DNA of 64,000 bases from Dictyophora rubrovolvata (GCA_029959195.1 CP114125.1:434001-498000); one strand, 5' to 3'. Positions 1-10,160 are shown, numbered from the stretch's first letter. A program made the numbers and translations. Notes: generated by a model from the letters alone, not told the origin.

Positions 1-208
1 TAAAGTCTGAGGCGAATTGGTTCGTTCGAGAATCGGTGAAGAAGTTCATGATATTGAAAGAGCTTGCGTCATGCGTGTAGAATTGTGTAGTGGCACGCGT
101 GAACAGGGAGGCGATGCTGGGGGTGTCTGAGATAGCGCGCCACCATTCATCGGCGACGTCAGAGTTAGGGAAAGTAAGCACGAAACGCCAAATGCTTGGG
201 TCGGCGAT
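1..208 (-). CDS. 3' portion of an unnamed fungal protein (partial, runs off the window)
   Basis: Read on the minus strand, bases 208 to 1 form an open exon preceded by a good acceptor (pyrimidine run then CAG at 209-210). The protein segment begins IADPSIWRFVLTFPNSDVAD and goes on with WWRAIS, a Phe-Tyr-Thr-His-Asp stretch and FNIMNFF. I remember this general pattern (WRFVLTFP, then QFYTHD) from unnamed basidiomycete proteins but cannot attach a function. A short upstream exon ending ATG-TCA near 265 would join in phase, but the true start is not resolved. The gene continues beyond base 1. Confidence 0.55.
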   Translation of the reverse strand, partial: MADPSIWRFVLTFPNSDVADEWWRAISDTPSIASLFTRATTQFYTHDASSFNIMNFFTDSRTNQFASDF

Positions 209-1743
209 CTGGGGAGGGGAGAAGAGATATTAGAATTGTGGATTGTGGGAGATGATGAAGTTAATTTGACTGACATTGCTGCAATATGCTTGAAAGACGG
301 TCATGGTTATTTGTGATTGTTAAGTATGTGTTTTGATGGCTTGAATTTTGGGCGAACCCGAGTGTAGATCCGATTTTAACTGGGAGCCCTCGAAGGGAGA
401 AAGTTGCGGGAATTAAATGGATGGCCTGATTTTTATTTGAATTCGTCGTGTGTCTTGAGACAAGAAGGAGAGATAAAAGACTGAAAGGACATGGATATAA
501 CATAGAAGCGATTTCCGTCTGAATTTGAAGGTAACCCAATATCGCTAAGCGACCTTCCCGAGATAGATTGGTATTACCTGGAGATATATTGCTGTGGAAT
601 CACGTCAATTAGGTTTAGAAAAAACCGACTATATGGTTTCTAACTATGAAAGCAGAGCAACAAGTAATTAATGCGCCGAATTCAGAAAATATATACGCCA
701 ATTCTAATTCAATAACATGTGCGTGGGTCATTCGTGTCCGAATTCTTCAATCTCATAAAAATAGTAAATTCGTGTTATATGGCCACAGCGAGGGCTATAC
801 TGTTTCTGAAGTGGTCTAGATAGAAAGGCAATAAAAGGGAAATTTACGATATGTAATACCGGATCCCGGTTAGGAAAGTTAGTTTCGATAACCGAAAACG
901 TCAGATGAGGACGCAAGAGGCATTAACGTAGACTGCTTGACTTCACTAAATCATTTCCCGTCTCACATCAAGTATGGGTAAAGTTGTTGGACGGGTGGTG
1001 GAACGAAAAAAAGAAATGGCGACACCTGCCGCTCGCGTCGAACTAGAGTCACACCGCAGTCACGGGCACGGTTGCCCGGTACTATTTTCCACAAATTTTC
1101 CAACTTTGTTTTCGCTTTTCTTACACTCATAAACGCATTTTCTTCATGACATCGCATTGAAATCCCACATTTTGAACTCAAATATCTCAATAGTATTTAA
1201 GCTCTAGTATTGTTTAGCACCAAAAAATGACCGACGCTGCAGAATGTGCTGAGAAAGCAGCAAGGGCGAAGGCCTCGTCGTCTCCTCTCACCGTGAGGAA
1301 AATGGAAGATCAGCTATGGTATCATATCTTGAAAAGCCCAGCTGCATGACCTGTCAACAGTCCCAGCGGAATTCAACAAGCATCCAATCCGCGACGTTCG
1401 TATCCGGAAATGACATGATATGTTTGGTGGATTGAGCACAATTATGTGTTGCAATAGTCAGTGAAACCATTTCCAGCACTTCATATGAAAAGTGTCTTAT
1501 TCGGGTATATCATCTTTGCTGCGATTCAACATTTCTGAATTCGGATGACCGGTGAAAGGTCTGGTCAAGCTCCACTGGTTACGGGCTAGATCCTGCTAGA
1601 TCATCCACGTTGAAATCCACATTGTATTCCGCACCGCAATATTAAACACTACCCACACCGCAATATTGAATATTACCCCGGCATCTTTGACCATTCCACA
1701 CCGCATTCGGTCAAATTCACGCTGAACTTTCAGAGTTTTTGCG
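209..1743. other. intergenic, no convincing gene
   Basis: Only short ORFs occur. A 40-codon ORF on the plus strand starts at about 1229 (begins MTDAAECAEK) and lacks further support. Around 1640-1675 the phrase CACCGCAATATT is repeated. The right end is the promoter of the HsbA-like gene. Confidence 0.5.
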
Positions 1744-1751
1744 TATAAAAA
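1744..1751 (+). promoter_or_regulatory. TATA box of the HsbA-like gene
   Basis: TATAAAAA lies 47 bases upstream of the ATG at 1791, which suits a fungal polymerase II core promoter. Confidence 0.5.
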
Positions 1752-2717
1752 TCGGAACATTTTCGACACATTATCCTCGTTCGTTTGGACATGCACTATC
1801 TCAGAGCTCCTCTTGTACTCCTCGCAACGACTTTCGTCACCGCCGTTTTGGCAACTCCCATGAATGTTCACACCCTGCGAGACATAACTAATGATACTAC
1901 GACCCTAGCTAATGCTCTCAATTCAACGAATCAGGCTCTCCTGAGTCTCGCTTACACCTCTATTCTGTTTCCCACACATGAACTCACTGTACGGATCAGC
2001 TCAACTTCAACGATAATATTAGGAATCTTTCTCAATCCACCGATGAATCGAATGCACAAGTAAGTTATCAACAAAGTTAGGTTGTTATGTGCTGTCTGAA
2101 AAATTCATTGTATTTCAGAACTTCTTGACTAGTTTTGTAACTGCCGCACGCGAGGTGGGCGCGGTAAGAAACACCCCCAATTCTCATTTAAAAAATATTT
2201 TGATGTAATTGAAACACACAGATGGGTTCCCTCCTAACTGTAAGAGATCTTGGGTTTTAATAGGGAAAAGAAACCGAGAATAATATCGACAAAGGTTTTT
2301 AATGGTACGACTTTGAGCGAGGATGATGGTCAAAAATTCATGAAAAACAGTATCACGCTCTTCGGCAGCCTTATTGATGCCACTAACGGTATAGCCCAAC
2401 TTGTTGAGCTAAATGTTACAATCAGTTTCGGTCTTTCCTTTTATATCGACGTCGTGACATCGATGGAATTTTTGACAGTCGGATATGTTGTGAGATAGTT
2501 TAGCTTGTTACATAATAGTAATCCTTAATGATGGTGATTTACAGTATTTGAAAGCTAACATCCCGAGGTTATTGATTCAGGTATGTTTTAGATTATATCC
2601 GAGGAATGCCAGACACTCACATACATGCCTCTTTTCTTCTAAGGGTGCGGCAAAACAGCTGAACTCTACTATTTTAAATGTAGACAGCGCTTTTGATAAT
2701 ACTTCTACCATTTTGAG

Positions 2718-2739
2718 TAGTGATGGATCCAGTTCGGTT
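2718..2739 (+). repeat. left terminal inverted repeat of the hAT element
   Basis: Twenty-one of 22 bases match the reverse complement of 9030-9051. The 8-bp target duplication ATTTTGAG lies directly outside. Confidence 0.92.
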
Positions 2740-2986
2740 CCAAACCGAGGAAACCGGTTTGATCCCGGTTTGGTTCGGTTTGGAACCGGTTTGGGAACCG
2801 AACTGGAACTGGGATTGTCGAGAATACCAAACCGGTTTGACTAGAGCCAATGTACTTAGTCTTTCGTAGAATCAAAATAGCTTCCGAACTGTACAGTTCG
2901 GAGGCAGATCATCCACACACATGTCAGCGTCCTTCCTTGTGCCTCAACATTCATCTGGAACTTGATGTCAGCTTGATCCCGCAAGC

Positions 2987-5900
2987 GTGTCGCCCCCACT
3001 GACCAATCCAAACCGTCCGGATCAACTGAAGAAGACGAATCAGGTCTGTTCTGATTATACCCTAACTAATCATGAATCATTTATTTTTCTCATGATTCTA
3101 GAAGAACAAACACCACTGCCAGCCAAACGGAAGAAAACTGATGCGACTCATAATACGAAACGGGTAACAAGGTCCTCTAAGATAACATCAACTTCAAGAG
3201 AGACCAGCACAAGCGAGTCTAATACTGTCTCTGCCACACCAACTGTCATCGATGTCAATGAAGATGAAGCAAATCCTACTGTCAGCATTCAGTCTAATAT
3301 GAAGAAGCCGAGGAAAGGGGAGGATCGTGCATTTGTGAAGCTCTATTTCTTCACACCCCCTGATCCAAATAATGATGATAAGAGGAGTTGCCGTGTCTGC
3401 CAGTATGTTATTATCTGGATTTATCATTGGGCTATCTTTCAACATCTCGATAGGAAGATTCAAGAAAATAATCCTGCTCGTGCTGTTGCAGAATATAGCA
3501 ACTCTTCTGGATCATCAACCCTGTGGATGCATATAAAAAAACACCATTCCGCTGCCTTTCAACAGCTTTGCCAACTAGAATCTGGCCAAGAAGATGACAC
3601 CAATGGCTTTCAGTCCAATTTGGATGGACATCTGGAGAAAATTGCTCCAAGGGTCATGTTTACCCCAGAACATCTCAAAGTGTTGATTATGAAGCTAATT
3701 ACAGCGTGTGATTTGGTGAGCAATCTTTTCAATGTATCTTTTACCTATTACCTCATTTTTATTATACAGCCTATTTCTATTGTGGAACAAAAAGAGTTCC
3801 GCGACCTTCTGCATCTACTTAGGCATGATCTTCGCATGGATGACATACCCGGTCGTAAAGGGATGGTGGAGATTATCATGCAAGAATATCAAACAGAGAA
3901 ATTGGCAATGAAGTGACAGTTGCATGTAAGTTTTATGTCTGTTTGTTTCAGACAACTTCAGACTCAATGTTCCCAAGCAAGCCCCAGGAAAGATTAGTCT
4001 CACAATTGACTGCTGGTCGTCCAAACCCATGCAAGCATATATTGCCATCACAGCACACTACATCGTTACAGAAACAAAAGGTGACGCTTGGGTGATGGGA
4101 TATGAACTATTTGGTTTCCGGGAAATAGAAGGGCCACATACCGGTGATAATCTTGCAGACTATGTCTTCGGGCTACTTGACGAGTTTGAGATTTTCGAAA
4201 AGGGACTGTCCTTTTTTCCTTCTTTTAACGTAAAAAATAATTCATAATTTTATTATATAGTTAGGTTGGATTACAACTGACAATGCATCCAACAACGATA
4301 CCATGCTGACCGGGCTAAAGACAAGACTTTGGGGAAAGGGAATCACCTGGTATGATAAGGAAAAACACATATGGTACATTCATTTCCTCATGGCTCATTA
4401 TTTAACTACTATCCTTTATTACCTTTAGATGCCTGCCACATATTTACCATCTTGGTGTATCCGATGTACTCAAGGCATTAGTGGAGACAGACATAGTAGC
4501 AGACAATACTAGTGTTGTGGCTTTGATACGGGCCCTGGTTGTGGTGGTGAGCACATAACATGTTAAATTTCATCAAATAAACCTAATAATCAGATTCGTT
4601 CATTACCACAACGCAAACTCAAGTTCCGTCGTATCCAAGAAGCTGAAATCAACATTCGAAGGGCTGAAGCAGAAGGCAGCGGCGAAGCATCGGTCATCGG
4701 TCAACCTCTAGAACTTATACTTGATGTTATTACACGCTGGTCTTCCACATGTGTGATGCTAGAGAGGGCGTTGAAACTGCACTCGGTTCGTTCATTTATT
4801 TCAGTTCCATATTGCTTATCAACTTCATGCATTATAGGCATTGGACACCATCTGCTGTATACCAGAATACAAAGATAGTCTCTCTAAATTGGCTGTCTCA
4901 GATAGCACTTGGGTTAAGGTGGAAATTATTGTTGAAATTTTGAGCGTGAGTTTATTTATATGATAATGAGTTGTCTGCTAAACCTCTCAACAGAAAGCTC
5001 GTTCCGGCCAGCAGTTATTGTCAGCAGAGAGTTATCCAACACTGTATAAAGCTCTCCCTGCATTGGAATACCTTCAATCTGAATGGGAGAAGCTTCAAGA
5101 CAAATATGTCGATGATGAGGAGGATATTGTCCCTATCATTCAAGCCGGCCTTGAGAAGTTGTCCATATACTACCTTAAGATGGAAGATACTGATGCATAC
5201 GGAAATGCGCTAAGTAAATAATCTTATTTTAATTGGTTTTATTTCTTGACTTGCAGTTTTTTTACAGTTCTCACCCCCTACATTAAGATGTGTTACCTGA
5301 AAAAATGGTGGAAAGACAAGTCTCCATCAGATCCTATGAAAACTTTAGCAGATCAGGCAAAGGAAGCTTTTATTGAAAAGGCGCGTGAATTTCATTAGGA
5401 TTTTTCAGTTGTTAAATCATCATCATAATATAGTTTAACATGAAGTATGCAGAGGGCCAAACCACTTCAAAATCTCAGCTGAAACCCGGTGGTGAGTGTC
5501 ATGTATTTCATGATTTCCTCCCTTATCTACCCAAAAACAAGTATTTCCTTTATTCTTTTTTTAGTTCCTGCTTGCTTTAATAATCCTTTATTTGTAATGT
5601 ATCTTATCTTTCAGGAACAGTCAGATGACTTAGTTCCAGGAACCCTTTTATTTTCTTATCATCTCTCTCCACTTCCCTGTCTCACTATAATTTTCCCTGA
5701 TCCACTATTATTCATTCACTTCCTTTTTAAGTAATTTCTTATCTCTCACATGATGTTTCTCTTACTAATGTTTGGAGCTATTTGTACTTGCTCAAGGTGT
5801 ATAAATAGGGGCTCATTTTTCTTGTAAATAATCATCTTGTAACTACTGTTGTGCACCAAAGTGCTTACCAATCAAATTGGTCTTTTTTCCTCTTATCTTT

Positions 5901-6462
5901 TTCTATTCTCAAGGACTTAGTAATAAGTCCCTATCTATCTCTACTAATTTGAACTTAATTCTTAAGTTCAAATATTCCTTCAAGCGTCTCACCTTCAATA
6001 ACAGGACTTTTAGTTGCTGAACAATCCCTAAACAAAACTCTTTTATATTTTATTAGGAGTCAAGTTTATTCTAAATCTAAAACAAATCCCTTACAGTGAG
6101 TCCATATGGGGTGATATGTTTGACAAACACGATACCGCGCCATTGGGAAGTGAGGCTGAATGCTACTTGAATGAGCCAGTAACTGCCCATCCGGATGTGG
6201 GTGGCCCTAGTAGTTTGGCTTATTGGAAGGTATTACTTCTTCATTCGATATATTTCATGGAATGACTTCTTTCTTTTAGTCAGTTCAGCATGTCTACCCA
6301 CTTCTCAGCAAGATGGCCATTGACTACCTTGCAATTCAAGGCTTGGCTACTCCAGTAGAACGTGTTTGGAGCAGTGCCGCTGATACTGATACAAAGAAGC
6401 GAAATAGGTTGTCCTCGGATCGTTTATCAGCTTTACAGCTTCTTAAAACAGTTTATAGATGA
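2987..6462 (+). pseudogene. hAT transposase (BED finger, RNase H-like core, C-terminal dimerisation domain)
   Basis: Exons read in order give a lysine/serine-rich N-terminus, a BED-type zinc finger (CRVC near 3395, then HIKKHH near 3530), and the hAT catalytic core. The first acidic residue is in SLTIDCWSSKPM (about 4000), followed by YIAITAHYI, and the second is in WITTDNASNND (about 4270). Then come CLPHIYHLGV and DVITRWSSTCVMLERAL. The C-terminal dimerisation motif is LAIQGLATPVERVWSSAA (about 6330-6390), ending in TGA at 6460-6462. Introns of 50-60 nt are recognisable. The copy looks inactive: a solo LTR interrupts an exon (PGG before it, ESIWGDMF after it), and the frame between about 3905 and 3955 cannot be joined without a single-base shift. 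The first ATG is uncertain, and 2987 is only the edge of the open frame. Confidence 0.85.
5497..6095 (+). mobile_element. solo LTR of an LTR retrotransposon (fossil) inside the hAT transposase
   Basis: A 599-bp block begins TGTCATG and ends CTTACA (TG...CA), with a 5-bp duplication GTGAG on both sides (5492-5496 and 6096-6100). No internal retrotransposon genes accompany it, so it looks like a recombined solo LTR. It inserted after the hAT element was in place or while that element was mobile. The superfamily cannot be told from the LTR alone. Confidence 0.82.
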
Positions 6463-6468
6463 GAGCGG

Positions 6469-6610
6469 TGTAACGATCCGAAGATAATAGCTAAATGTCG
6501 TAGCTATATATACAATCGGAAAAACTACGAAGATATTTTGTTTGAGGCCGTCTAGTCTCTGTGGAGCGGGTCCTGGTGCTGATTTTGTAAGGAGGAGGGT
6601 GGGGGAATAA
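6469..6610 (+). repeat. module shared with 10019-10160, just after the hAT transposase
   Basis: The stretch starting TGTAACGATCCGAAGATAAT and running through a 'gtctagtctc...gtcctggtgctgatttt' phrase is repeated, with point changes, at 10019-10160 in the same orientation. In both places a minus-strand member of the accessory ORF family lies a few hundred bases downstream. It may be a common 3' flank of that gene family or the start of an old LTR; I found no matching target duplication that would decide. Confidence 0.6.
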
Positions 6611-7296
6611 TATGATATTTAGTGAGTGTGTGTGTGTCGATATAAAACCAACAACAACAAAAAAATGATAATCCTAAGATCGTGTGTGTGTGAGGGGGAC
6701 GTTAAATGTGAGTTGCGATAAAAATGGTGAGTCAATACGCCGTCGATAATACAGCGATGATAATCTGTTTTAAAGTTAGTAAGGCTTCAACGACAATACG
6801 AATTGTTGAGTTTATACTCCAAGGCCTCACTCAGAGTAATCCAAAGAAATAGATGTGAGCGTAGAAATAGACTAGAGACGAAACTTGACTTGAGCTTGAC
6901 TTAAACTGAACTAAACTTGAGACAACCGTTCCGGTAGATTGCTGCTGTTACATGTATTTACATGCAGTATTTATACCATTTGGAAACATAAAGGAAAGCG
7001 GAATGATCACTCATCATTCATCATGATAACAAAAGGAAACAAAAAGAGAACAAAGAAACAAAAGAAAAAGGAGAAAACGATGGAGGATACAAAAAAAAAA
7101 AAAAAGGGGAATCACATATGTGGTTAGGGGGAATAGGAGAAATATGTTGAAATAAAAAGAGAAACAAAAGAGAAACAAAAAGAGATCAAAAGAAGACGAT
7201 GAAACCGGATTCCCAGCATAGCTTTACCAAAATCACCATCTGGCACTTCTCGCACTACCTCTTACCCAAAACTATAATCTTACCATCCCAAACTTC
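6611..7296. other. non-coding part of the hAT element
   Basis: It holds a (GT)n run near 6624-6635, a long A-rich stretch near 7020-7110 with a poly-A run at about 7090, and no supported gene. Confidence 0.5.
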
Positions 7297-7875
7297 TTAC
7301 TGATCTGGTTCTTGTTGACGAGATCTTCTTCTTTGTGGCTGTGGCACAATAATAATAGCTATGGCAATACTTAACAATACCAGATCTTGAACGAGATTGG
7401 ATTGGAGATCGGAATAGGAAGGGAGGGTTTGATTTCCAACAGAGTAGTCAGGAGGGGATGGGATGGCAGATAGGGGTGCGTCTATGAATAAGAATTGAGT
7501 ATAACTTCGAAATTGATGACGAAGGACCAGTCTCCAGATTGATTCTTCTTGACGATTTGTTGAAAGGAACTCAACAAACTCATACGATTCGTCCATGACA
7601 TTGACGTTGGTTCGTTCGTACAGGGTTAAAGCTTGTGGATATCCTATCTCCAGATCGTCATAAGGAATAGTAATCTCCATTAGTGGCTGTGGAGTAATCA
7701 GAAGCATTGTGGAGGGGTCGACATCAATTTCAGAAACAAGAGTATTGTAAACGCGAAGTCGTGAGAGGAAATTAGGGTTGGGTCCGAATCTGAGAGAAGA
7801 ACGATATTCAAAAGGGAAGAAAGGGAGTTGAAAAAGGGGAATAGGGGAAGTAGGAGTATCGTTATTGTCCGACAT
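7297..7875 (-). CDS. hAT cargo ORF 2, unknown family, 192 residues, C-terminal membrane segment
   Basis: An uninterrupted ORF opposite to the transposase, between its stop codon and the right TIR. The N-terminal 30 residues are Pro/Phe-rich (PIPLFQLPFFPFEY). The core resembles the neighbouring ORF at 8032-8613: EIDVDPSTMLLITPQPL against SLDINEETYLPKFPPPL, then a DL...G...LYER segment against DLVHPG...VYIKER, then S-x3-W-x-LV against S-x4-IWLVT, then FLFIDAPLS against FLVLDVPSR. The C-terminus adds a hydrophobic run (LVQDLVLLSIAIAIIIV) followed by an Arg-rich tail (QPQRRRSRQQ), as in a tail-anchored protein. I recognise no named domain. The intact frame in a decayed element suggests either recent activity or constraint. 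Confidence 0.72.
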   Translation of the reverse strand: MSDNNDTPTSPIPLFQLPFFPFEYRSSLRFGPNPNFLSRLRVYNTLVSEIDVDPSTMLLITPQPLMEITIPYDDLEIGYPQALTLYERTNVNVMDESYEFVEFLSTNRQEESIWRLVLRHQFRSYTQFLFIDAPLSAIPSPPDYSVGNQTLPSYSDLQSNLVQDLVLLSIAIAIIIVPQPQRRRSRQQEPDQ

Positions 7876-8031
7876 GATGATATGAGTTAACCAAAATTTT
7901 TAAGCGCTAATGAAATGTCCAAAAAGAAAGAAGGAGATGAAATACAAATCTAATCGCTTATCCTAATCAAGCCTTTTGTCCTAATTTTGTCCAAGAAGGT
8001 TTGAGCAAACACGTCGGATCTTTCAGAAGGA

Positions 8032-8613
8032 TCATTTGGATGGAGAAGAGGGGAGAGATATTGGTTCTGGCGAATGGGGTGAAAAACGAGACATTTGAGG
8101 ATCTACAGGAACAAGATTGGCTGGTCTATATGGGCTATGTTTTTGCGTTTTTATGTTTTTCATGACAACCCAACGACTTGGCACATCTAGAACCAGGAAT
8201 GTAAATTCGAACCCTTCTTGTGTCACTAACCAAATCTGATATGAGTCTTTAACGGCTGATTTGGGTGTAGAATAAACGTTGATAATTGTAAACCAGTCTA
8301 ATCGTTCCTTGATATAAACCTTTTCTCCAAACATGAGACCGGGGTGAACCAAATCCAAACTTCTGCATTGACGAATAATAAGAGGTGGAGGGAACTTCGG
8401 GAGGTACGTTTCTTCGTTGATGTCGAGACTCGCATATTGGGAACTATAGATATAAAGAGTCGTATGCAGATCCAAATCGTATGTCCTTGGACTGGAAGGC
8501 GAAAAACGAAAAGGTGATATAGATTCATCGTCGGAGGGGGGTAATGACTCGGTGGGAGATGCTGGAATGGGCAAAGAGATTGATGATGTATAGTGAAATG
8601 AAAATGCGGCCAT
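8032..8613 (-). CDS. hAT cargo ORF 1, unknown family, 193 residues
   Basis: Intact single-exon ORF. The first 50 residues are Ser/Pro-rich (SFHYTSSISLP, then ESISPFRFSPSSP). The likely folded core runs from about residue 55 to 155: LYIYSSQYASLDI, FPPPLIIRQCRSLDLVHPG, GEKVYIKERLDWFTI, then SYQIWLVTQEGFEF, FLVLDVPSRWV. The tail is again Ser/Pro-rich. Relics of the same protein occur at 10422-11117 and 11247-12059, so this is a repeated family that moves or is duplicated with mobile DNA. I know no function. Its start lies 104 bases from the beginning of a plus-strand ORF fragment at 8718, so the two are arranged divergently. Confidence 0.75.
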   Translation of the reverse strand: MAAFSFHYTSSISLPIPASPTESLPPSDDESISPFRFSPSSPRTYDLDLHTTLYIYSSQYASLDINEETYLPKFPPPLIIRQCRSLDLVHPGLMFGEKVYIKERLDWFTIINVYSTPKSAVKDSYQIWLVTQEGFEFTFLVLDVPSRWVVMKNIKTQKHSPYRPANLVPVDPQMSRFSPHSPEPISLPSSPSK

Positions 8614-8717
8614 TTTTCATAAGGGTTTTGATTTCGAGAGGCTGTGGTGTATCGGTTAAGTTTTTGGTAGTTTGAAACTCCGCTTTGAACCAAAAATCGG
8701 AACGTTTTCCTTATTAG

Positions 8718-8882
8718 GAAGATTTTGGTGCGCAACAGCGGGAACAAAAACTATCTGAGGAGGAGAGAGCAAAGTGGGTGGAGGAGAGATTGATGATCAT
8801 TGACGAGGAGGATTGGGTGTATGATTTTGCCGATGGAATACCGCTTCAATTCCCTGAGTTGGAACTTGAAATATTATATTAA
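8718..8882 (+). pseudogene. 54-codon coding remnant between cargo ORF 1 and the right TIR
   Basis: The frame opens after a stop at 8715-8717 and reads EDFGAQQREQKLSEEERAKW, continues with an acidic stretch ending in DWVYDFADGIPLQFPEL, and stops at TAA 8880-8882. Composition is strongly protein-like (charged helix, then a Trp/Tyr/Phe-containing tail), and no start codon is in reach, so it looks like the C-terminus of a larger protein caught in the element. The opening words (GAAGATTTTGGTG) also occur upstream of the two relic copies near 11225 and 12160, so this divergent arrangement is inherited with ORF 1. Confidence 0.45.
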
Positions 8883-9029
8883 TTAATATTGAGTCAAATA
8901 CATATGTTTTTGAAGAGTCTAAACTGATCAAACCGGTTTGAAACCAGTTCCAAACCGAACTGTACTCAAACCGAACTCAAACCGCGATAGGTCGCCAAGT
9001 ACAAACTGGTTTCAGACTGAACTGAACCA

Positions 9030-9051
9030 AACTGAACTGGATCCATCACTA
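9030..9051 (-). repeat. right terminal inverted repeat of the hAT element
   Basis: Mirror of 2718-2739. The second copy of the target duplication is at 9052-9059. Confidence 0.92.
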
Positions 9052-9105
9052 ATTTTGAGTCAAAAATCAACTATGTTAGTGTCGCAGTACGTAGTTATGG
9101 AATAG

Positions 9106-10018
9106 ATAGGAGTATAGAACTTGTTATTTAGTGCTCGAAGATATAGAGCTTTATATACAGAATTATCAATTTCAATATACTTAATCCTCGACTTTGCTCT
9201 TGGTGTCTGAGTCCACCTGCCATTTTCAGATAGATCTTTTTTGAAAAAAGGAAATTTGCTGACTGTTCACTCTGAAAACAGGAGTGCCTGTTCTGAAAAT
9301 AAATAAAAAACAATCCCTTTAGGAGTTTGGGATGCTTTTCAATTTTCAAATTAAATTGATTAATAAGACTGGCTTTGCCAGTGTGACATTCACCAAGTTC
9401 AAAATGGAGATCTCTCAACTACTGTCATGATATGAATTCATGACACTTTAGCAATACAAATGAACAATGATATCATCTATTATTATTGTATTTTACCCAC
9501 ATATTATTCGTGTTGCTTCACAGGCGTTACGACTGGAAGTCTTGCCAGACTTCATTGCCATTCTACCATGTTCTAGACACCGTTGTCTTCCTAGGACTTA
9601 CAGGAAGCTGCAGATAGACTTTAAGTCTATATTCTAGTCCCTAATCATGCATGAGATCATCTATGATGACCATGAGTCGTCATAGACATTTTCTTTGTTC
9701 TTGTTGCCTCATGTTTGCCACATGGCAAACTGATCCTGCATACACTTATGATACTCACAATTCACTATGTCATGTATACATTCTTAAGTTCAATATCTAT
9801 TTTGAACTGAGATTACAGCGCTTTTCAAAAGCTAAGGCTGGTCGGCTAAGAAATTTCCCACCTGAGAACAAGGATTTCTCAAGCACTATGTAAGATAATT
9901 GCCTACTTTTTATTGCAATGGAATTATATAACTTTTATCTAGCACTTGCCCATATTTTTTGGGAGTTAATTGTGTTGAGTGTCTTAAAAAATCCAATATT
10001 TCAAAAACAGTCACCCAC
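9106..10018. other. intergenic, mobile-element-like debris
   Basis: It starts with the 3' flank of the HsbA-like gene. Short inverted phrases (TCATGATATGAATTCATGA at 9426-9444, ggaagtc...gacttc near 9535) and AT-rich sequence resemble LTR material, but no pair of ends or target duplication could be matched. No gene is supported. Confidence 0.4.
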
Positions 10019-10160
10019 TGTAATAATCCGAAGATAATAGCTAAATGTCGTAGCTAAGTATACAATCGGAAAAACTACGAAGATATTTGTTTGAGATTGT
10101 CTAGTCTCCATGGAGTGGGTCCTGGTGCTGATTTCGTGAAGAGGAAGCGGTGGGGGGGGT
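10019..10160 (+). repeat. second copy of the module at 6469-6610
   Basis: It begins TGTAATAATCCGAAGATAAT and follows the first copy through the 'ctagtctccatggagtgggtcctggtgctg' region with scattered substitutions. It lies outside the hAT element and is followed by the relic ORF at 10422-11117. Confidence 0.6.

Larger units (their letters stand above)
2718..9051 (+). mobile_element. hAT superfamily DNA transposon, 6,334 bp, with TIRs, 8-bp target duplication and cargo ORFs
   Basis: The ends are inverted copies: 2718-2739 starts TAGTGATGGATCCAGTTC and 9030-9051 ends GAACTGGATCCATCACTA. The element is flanked on both sides by ATTTTGAG (2710-2717 and 9052-9059), the 8-bp duplication expected of hAT. 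Both subterminal regions (2740-2840 and 8930-9030) are packed with repeats of an AACCGGTTTG or GGTTCGG type, as seen where hAT transposases bind. Inside are a decayed transposase (plus strand), a solo LTR at 5497-6095, and two paralogous ORFs on the minus strand. Without the LTR the element would be about 5.7 kb. Confidence 0.93.
1791..9105 (+). pseudogene. HsbA-like secreted protein gene, split by a hAT transposon
   Basis: The start encodes a signal peptide (MHYLRAPLVLLATTFVTAVLA) followed by DITNDTTTLANALN, the usual opening of hydrophobic surface-binding protein A (HsbA) relatives. These are small secreted proteins that coat hydrophobic surfaces and can recruit hydrolases. Later exons supply NFLTSFVTAAREVGA, the conserved acidic segment LSEDDGQKFMKNS, and GAAKQLNSTILNVDSAF. 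Introns near 2060-2118, 2166-2220 and 2240-2294 are clear. The frame between about 1945 and 2000 could not be joined with a standard intron, so the gene may already be damaged there. The coding sequence stops at 2717, where the hAT element sits. After the element it resumes in phase at 9060 (SQKSTMLVSQYVVME) and ends with TAG at 9103-9105. Length apart from the insert is about right for the family. Confidence 0.72.

Noticed and set aside
5489-5734. 81-codon ORF in the hAT region and its partner at 12523-12753
   Set aside because: Both are readings through related LTR sequence, not genes.
8298-8747. 149-codon minus-strand ORF overlapping cargo ORF 1
   Set aside because: Shifted frame over ORF 1; composition is that of a shadow and it is not kept in the relic copies.
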